Assembly: GCF_001638985.1 (NCBI RefSeq)
Contig: NW_017265136.1
Span: 2,216,269-2,280,268, forward strand
Length of the DNA: 64,000 nucleotides
Reading direction: 5' to 3'
DNA from: Phycomyces blakesleeanus NRRL 1555(-)
Lineage: Eukaryota > Mucoromycota > Mucoromycetes > Mucorales > Phycomycetaceae
Below, one piece after another: positions 58,273 through 64,000 of the stretch; the first letter of the stretch is position 1; each line of letters begins with the position of its first letter. Both the position numbers and the translations under genes were made by a program. Below the pieces are notes generated by a model, which saw only the letters and a program-made list of their open reading frames with translations, was not told the origin of the DNA and did not search any database.

Positions 58273-60038
58273 CGAAATTTCAATTAAAAATAAATTTATC
58301 ATCCAATTAAAAAGATAAAGACTGTAAATTATATATAAATGAAGACCAATTAAGTGAACACTAGTTGTTAAGTGACCAATGATTTGAAATATAATCTTAA
58401 GCAAAAGTCTATAAGGTCCAATAAAAGTAAATCTTAAAATACAGCTCTCATATATAAGTGCTAATAAGAAAACACATATAAGCTACAAAAAGATGTATTG
58501 GTAAATGAATAAAATCTCACATCTGCTAGATAGCGGAGTTATGTAATAATCCATAACAGGCAGGAAGTGGGAAAGGAGGTGAATGAAAAGCTCCCTCTGA
58601 GCAGCTTCCTGGGCGGCCCCCCAGGGAACCCCCAGGGTCACCTCTTTTTTTCCCGTAGTGTAATAGTGCTCTCCAGCATTGGTCTTCTACATAAAAAACT
58701 TTATTAATGTCCCAAAAGAAAAGTTAATGAATGGGCCTCAATAAAGCATTTTACGGAACTTATATAGGTTTTATGTAACAACAAGCTTGTTGTGAATGAG
58801 TATTGATTACTGCTGAATCTGAGAGTAAGACTGAAGGATAAAATAATATTCTCAGCTATTCCAGTCAAACGGATCTCCCTTTATGATATTATCTAATACA
58901 CAGATCATCATACACATAATTGATTATTTATTATTATCACCATGACATGGGATATACAAATACATATACATTATATATATGGCATCATTATATTTCATCT
59001 ACATATTTCTTTTATTATACAAATACTTAATTGAGAGACTACAACTACAACTATTTAATATTATGAAACATTACCCGAGTATCTGGGTCGGAATACTAAA
59101 ATATTACCAATAGCATAAATGCTCTTCTTTACCAAAACTCTTGGACTGATCTGACTGGAGAAGTATCATATCAATTGGTCTTTTCGGATCTTTCCAGAAG
59201 AACAATACTCCTGGAAGATAACTCATCGTGATAAAGATTACTTAAGCACACACTGAATTACAAATTAGAAAAACATATAAATATCAGTAGATAGTTCCGT
59301 GTAGAGAGAGAATCGAATTTTATCATTCTTTACTTTTCTTTTAAAATAAACAACCTATACAAGTTCTCACGAATTCTTTCGTCTATATTATATTTTGCTT
59401 TATTTTCTCCCCACAACAAAGCTGTAGTACACTTCCAAAAACAGATTTATTTTAAAGAAAAAGAATTATTTATGGTCTTCTCCAGCATATGGATCAAATT
59501 ATTTAAGAATGGAAAAAAGTGAATAATTGCAAATTTAGCTATTAAATTACTTTATATGGTAGATTTTATGACATAATTTTCACTTTGTTCTAAAAACGTA
59601 ATTTAGCTCTGAACATTTGTCGGCCTCAAAGGGCTTGCTAAATAAAATCCAAATGTCCCAAAGAAGATTTGTTGTTATTTTAGAGATACTTTCAATATCA
59701 GACGCAGTCTACTAAAGACCCTATTTGAAATCTTTCAATTCTTTCAATAATATAATTGCATTTACGCATTATCTTATATCTGTAGAATTTATAAAATATA
59801 ACTTTTACAGGACAGTTTAGTAGTAATCTTTGCTTTTTACATTTTGAAAAAAATGGCTGCTTTCTGGATTTATACTTCTATATTTGGATTGAAAAGTCAA
59901 TCTACTTGGGATAATTTGGCTCGTATTCTAGAGAAGACCATTAATGTTGTTTTGGAGATACTTTTAACACTAAATTTATTTTACTAAAAGCAACATTTCA
60001 ATTGTTTACTTTATCTAATAATATAATTGCATTTATGA

Positions 60039-60204
60039 TGTTCTCTAGCATACAGAGCAAATTCATCCCAAGTAAAATAATTTTTCAATTTAGATATAGA
60101 AGTATTAACTCAGAACGCAGTCAACTGTCCAAAAACGTTAGAGTCAGAAGCTACAGCTAAAATGCCCTCTACAAGTAGCATATCATAAAATAAAAATATA
60201 CAAA
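60039..60204 (+). repeat. Large inverted repeat, left arm
   Basis: Matches the reverse complement of 61122-61290 with high identity, e.g. GAGCAAATTCATCCCAAGTA, TATTAACTCAGAA-GCAGTCAACTGT and CTCTACAAGTAGCATATCAT blocks. The arms are separated by about 920 bases. Confidence 0.75.
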
Positions 60205-61121
60205 ATAATGACTAAATATGAGTATATTATTGAATAAATTAAATAATTGAAATATTGCTTTTAGTAAAATAAATCTGGTGTTACAAATATAGTGCAATCA
60301 GAGATAACTATCTAAGTTTTTGATACTTTTTCAAACGTATATGACTTTTGCAAAAATCAAGTTATTGTAAAGCTAGACCGTAGAAACAATAGATATAATC
60401 ATCACCTATTGTTTCCATGGTTCAGATTTTTCTGACTGTCTTAGATAAAAAGTCATATACCTTCAAAGTTAAGACATAATGGTAGATCTACAGCAAAGTT
60501 TGACTTTTCTTACAAAATTAAATAAAACATATACAATTATTACTAACGGAACTTCAATATGCTTTCCAATATGGAAATGTATGCTAATGTGACTTCTTTT
60601 TACTTTTATACCTTTAAATTTTTTAGTTTACCATATATAAAAAAGTGTGTATTTTACTATCAGAGTTTTTACAAGAGAAAATTGAAATACATTTAACAAC
60701 TTTAATACTGTTAAGATGGAGGGTTGTGGTGGACCTTATTTTGTGGATCTGCCGTGACTGGCTAATGCCTCGTATATAAATGATTGTAGTATAGATTTTG
60801 TTGCTCTTTGAGAAATATAATTGATTTGAAACTATACTACCCCCATTGGTATTTGAGTAAATTGAACAATACTTATCCCCGATTACATCATATCTCTAAA
60901 ATAATATTAAATCTTTGGGATATTTGATTTCTTTTTTACCCCCCTCCCCCCCTGGCCTTTGCAAAAGCTTAGAGTCAAATTACATTTTTGAAACAAAGTG
61001 AAAGTGACTGACAAAAAATTGCTATATAGAGTAGGTGATAATCTATCTATGTAGTTTATAGCATTTTTCATTTCTGAGCGAATTTGTTTCATATGCTGGA
61101 GAGCACCATTAGTCCTTATTT

Positions 61122-61290
61122 TATATACTCTTATTTTATGATATGCTACTTGTAGAGAACATTTTGGCTGTAACTTCTGGCTTTTATGTTTTTGTACAGT
61201 TGACTGCTTTTTGAGTTAATATTTATATATCTAGATTGAAAAAGCATTCTACTTGAGATGAATTTGCTTCATATGTTAGATAACACCATA
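61122..61290 (-). repeat. Large inverted repeat, right arm
   Basis: Partner of 60039-60204. Its outer end (GAATTTGCTTCATATG near 61260) is repeated directly near 61079 (GAATTTGTTTCATATG), so at least three copies of this end sequence lie in 200 bases. Confidence 0.75.
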
Positions 61291-61965
61291 AATACAATAT
61301 TACAGTCTATAAAACAGCTTTTAACTTGGCTTAATAGTGACGTGTGTATATGTTGGTTGTGCTATGCAAGTGAATCAACAGTCAAAAAAATAAATAACTT
61401 TAGTAAATAATAACTAACAACGATCTTAACCCTAAAATACTAGTATTAATTATCTGTTTATATTAGTAGTAGACAGGTGAAAATATTTTATTGTGAGTTT
61501 TTCTAGGCCTTGCGCATTTTAGCATATTGACTACCCAATGAAAGCTGAAGAAGAAATGAAAATAATAAAAGTAGTCCCCTAAATATGAGGGGGAATAAAA
61601 AAATATGTAAAAAGTGAAGGGTAAATAAAGAAAAAGTATGGAACACGCATGACAGAGACAAGGATAAATAGTCAGCAAAAATAGTAAAGAGAGCACGTAA
61701 AAAACCTCCTGTGGGGGAAAACGGCTTTTAGAAAGACTAAGACTAAAATAGATAATACAGCTGGTAAGAATACAGGTTAAATTAATATATAAGAAAAATA
61801 AATGACATAAAAGAATCGAGAATAAGTAACTAGGTACTGATGGCACCAGAATTGGGAATGATTAGTAGTAGACAGACAGTAAAATTCTGAATAAGTACAT
61901 TTTGGATTAAACCAATCATATTAAACTTCATCTGTCTACAATTAACTTGGAAAAGTAGAAAATCT

Positions 61966-64000
61966 CACTATGAGAAAAAATGGCGGTTTTTTACTTTTAT
62001 GACTATGTTTTTGGCCTATAATAGTTAAAAAATCACTAAAAATACAATTTGAAATGTGGTGATCCAGACACTTGGATATTGAATTTATCACATATAAAAA
62101 CATATTTATATTGGGATAGCGTAGTAGCTATCATCTTGTCAGTATAAAATATATATAAACAATTAAGTAATCAGCCCAATAATTATTACAGTTAGTACTG
62201 TAGATAATATCTTAAAGATTGTTAAGATAATTATATCATACTGCCGGGTAAACTGTGTCAGATCGATATGGAGCTAATTTAGTAGGAAGTCCTAAAGCTC
62301 TAGTATAAAAGAGAAAAGAATAGCTAAGAGCTAAAGAAGTATGATTTATGACTTGATGTCATAATTGTAACACTAACACTAGTTAAGCAGTAAATACACT
62401 CTAATAACCAAATATAGTAAAGGAAGAAAGCTTTAAGAAACTAAGACGTAATGACAAGAGCAGATTGTGTTTTTTTATAAAAAGGGACACTTTTTATTTA
62501 TGAATAAAGACAACTTATATACAGTCTCAAAGTATTTCTATATGTCTCTATTATCAAATATTTTATTTTTCTATTGTTTTGTATCTAAAATACCACATGA
62601 AACTAGAAAATCTTGGTTTTTTGAAAAGATTGACAAAAAGCAAATTGACCACCTAAAATTAAATCTTCTGATAAACAAAAGTAAGCTTTAATTACAGACT
62701 TTACATTTTTAGTAAATATAGATTGCAATTGATGACTATTAAAAGTCAGAAGTAAAAGAGAAGAAAATATCTAAACTTTTTGCTGAGAGAATAAAATATG
62801 TTAAGACAATTTGAAAAAAAAATGTATTACAAAAAAAACAAATTGTAGGTCTGCAAGAGAACCAAGTGACAATTTTGGGCCGCGGTTAAGCTCTGGCCAC
62901 ACTATATATGCTGTTGTTGTATTTATAGTCGCTTCCAACTTCACCAAACCAACCAATTCTTTGACATCTGCCAGGTGAACTACCTTTGGCTTCATTTGCC
63001 CATTGTTAACAACTGGTATACCATTTACCAAACGGACTGCCGCAATCTCTACAAGAGCAAGTGGCCACCTGTTGTTGTTGAGTTTGTGCTCAAAGAAGAC
63101 AATAAATTTTCCAAAGAAATCCTTGTAAACCGGGAAGTATGCAGAATTTATGTTGCAGCTTTCATCAACCTGAATCTGTAATCTGATGTTATGTGCCTCC
63201 CTTACACAATTTTGGTCGAGTGCAGAGTCAATCACACAACCATTGACAAATGTCTTGCAGCTAGTTTGTATAGCTGCTTCAATCATACTACACTCTTCCC
63301 CCTTTGATTCGTAGAAGTCTTCAAGAAGTTTTGAAAGACAAGAAATGCCTTCAAAACTATCTTGGATCGTTCTATTCCTCAATGGCCCCCAGAACTCAAT
63401 ATCAGACCCAGCACCAACACGCTTACCCTCATCTGTCAACGGCCAACCAGCAGTGGAATCTTCATATTGTAAGTGTCATACTGTTTTTGCTTCTGTAATC
63501 ATGACAGTGACTCCAGCCTCTGCTTGTCGTATTTGTGCTAAGCCAAGCATGATATTTCCAGCATTAACATTTATAGCAGAATTACTCTTGATAGCTCTTG
63601 AGTATTCACCAATTGCCCATTCCACGGATCTGGCACTATATGCATGAGGTGGGCCGTATGCGTCAATCATGAGAGGATAGTGCTGAAGAAGATGCTGGTT
63701 TATAGTGGAAATATTGATTTTGATTTTTCTACTTGTAAGCAGCAATTCCAGGTACATGTTCCATATTTCAAGTTTACTGAAGAAAAATAGTTAGAATAAA
63801 TAATAGAATAACACATAGCTTTTACTAAAATATATCTTTTGATAGAGGTTTGTTCCTCTGCTGATAACTCCCAGCTCATGAGTAGGTTACATGCTTGAAC
63901 CAAGCCAAGTAACGCATTCTGGGCAGTTGCATCTCCAATACGCTCTGCCACCAGCGTAGGGACGACGAACAGAAGAAAGTCTGCCCAATCGACGGCCTTG
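61966..64000 (-). mobile_element. Second CACTA element, related copy, cut by window end
   Basis: Left terminus CACTATGAGAAAAAATGGCG at 61966 aligns with CACTACGGGAAAAAAAGGGC of the first element. The homology continues inward (TTTTTGGC-TATAAT-TTAAAAAAT). It carries the same transposase region in the same orientation. The right end lies beyond the window, so element length and target duplication cannot be checked. Confidence 0.85.
62801..64000 (-). pseudogene. Tnp2-type transposase, C-terminal part of second CACTA copy
   Basis: One frame runs from the window edge: AVDWADFLLFVVPTLVAERI, LLGLVQACNLLMSWELSAEE, then an intron-like gap near 63780-63835. It continues as KLEIWNMYLELLLTSRK, NINQHLLQHYPLMIDAYGPP-like sequence and AGNIMLGLAQIRQAEAGVTV. 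A TGA at 63476 interrupts it; the frame continues LQYEDSTAGWPLTDEGKRVG and IEFWGPLRNRTIQDSFEGIS, to the stop at 62801. It keeps Trp and Gln codons that are stops in the first copy, so it is the younger or less damaged copy. With the TGA it is called a pseudogene, though that codon could lie in an unrecognised intron. Confidence 0.75.

Larger units (their letters stand above)
53467..58660 (-). mobile_element. CACTA (EnSpm) DNA transposon, complete, 5.2 kb
   Basis: Left end CACTACGGGAAAAAAAGGG at 53467; right end is its inverted partner (CTTTTTTTCCCGTAGTG ending 58660). The terminal repeat is about 17 bases and starts with CACTA. Both sides are flanked by the 3-base duplication TAA (53464-53466; 58661-58663), as expected for the superfamily. 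Inside are a Tnp2-type transposase remnant on minus, a second divergent reading frame on plus, a 42-bp subterminal repeat array and a GC-rich right end. The coding regions carry many stops, so this copy is defective. Confidence 0.92.
58664..61965. other. AT-rich repeat-dense DNA between two CACTA copies
   Basis: No gene seen. It contains an inverted pair of about 165 bases, a direct pair of about 100 bases (59670-59770 and 59938-60040 share GAGATACTTT and ATATAATTGCATTTA), copy B of a dispersed repeat (60735-60860) and a perfect 10-bp hairpin at 60383-60415 (GAAACAATAG). The overall structure suggests nested, old non-autonomous elements. Confidence 0.6.

Noticed and set aside
60383..60415. 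Rho-independent-type terminator hairpin (GAAACAATAG stem)
   Set aside because: Bacterial terminators do not apply; the hairpin is part of a larger imperfect palindrome in repeat DNA.

Overview
The window is eukaryotic and reads as a fungal chromosome segment. Genes are compact but split by many short GT-AG introns (about 50-130 bases). Intergenic DNA is AT-rich and full of microsatellites, and the proteins are fungal-type: Spo7, Tsr4/PDCD2, Rsa3, an allantoate-type MFS permease and a Ras GEF. Abundant Mutator-like and CACTA/Tnp2 DNA transposons, a TnpB/Fanzor-like relic and the gene style suggest an early-diverging fungus of the Mucoromycota, probably Mucorales. That placement is inference, not proof.

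Bases 1-6.7 kb: the 5' part of a secreted subtilisin-like protease (minus, cut by the window edge), then a large Sec7-PH Arf GEF (minus, 12 exons). The Arf GEF has up to three GC-AG introns. Bases 7.76-12.97 kb: a complete 5.2 kb Mutator-like element with long inverted termini and a 10-base target duplication. It encodes a degenerate MULE transposase, a tandem array of small symmetric exons, and an OTU-type cysteine protease.

Bases 13.2-23.2 kb: SDHAF4, a Spo7-like phosphatase regulator, an LEA-like stress protein with a possible mitochondrial presequence, CNOT9/Caf40 with a 42-glutamine tract, a Tsr4/PDCD2 family protein, and cystathionine gamma-lyase. The last two are divergent from a 192-base shared promoter. 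Bases 24.3-43.6 kb: an AidB/ACAD-like acyl-CoA dehydrogenase with a predicted peroxisomal C-terminus, a nucleotide-sugar transporter, a PRPP synthetase with an inserted segment, ribosome-assembly factor Rsa3, a very large Ras GEF (about 2,072 residues) and an MFS anion:cation symporter.

Bases 43.6-64 kb: gene-poor. The only clear cellular gene is a mitochondrial Nudix/mL46-like protein at 51.0-51.7 kb. The rest is AT-rich DNA holding a decayed TnpB/Fanzor-like fragment (48.2-48.9 kb), a complete CACTA element (53,467-58,660, TAA target duplication) and the left part of a second CACTA copy (61,966 to the window end). Comparing the two copies shows stops that arose by G:C to A:T transitions. 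Between them lies a stretch of inverted and direct repeats.

All exon structures were deduced by eye from splice signals, reading-frame continuity and family conservation. Boundaries may be off by a few bases where noted.
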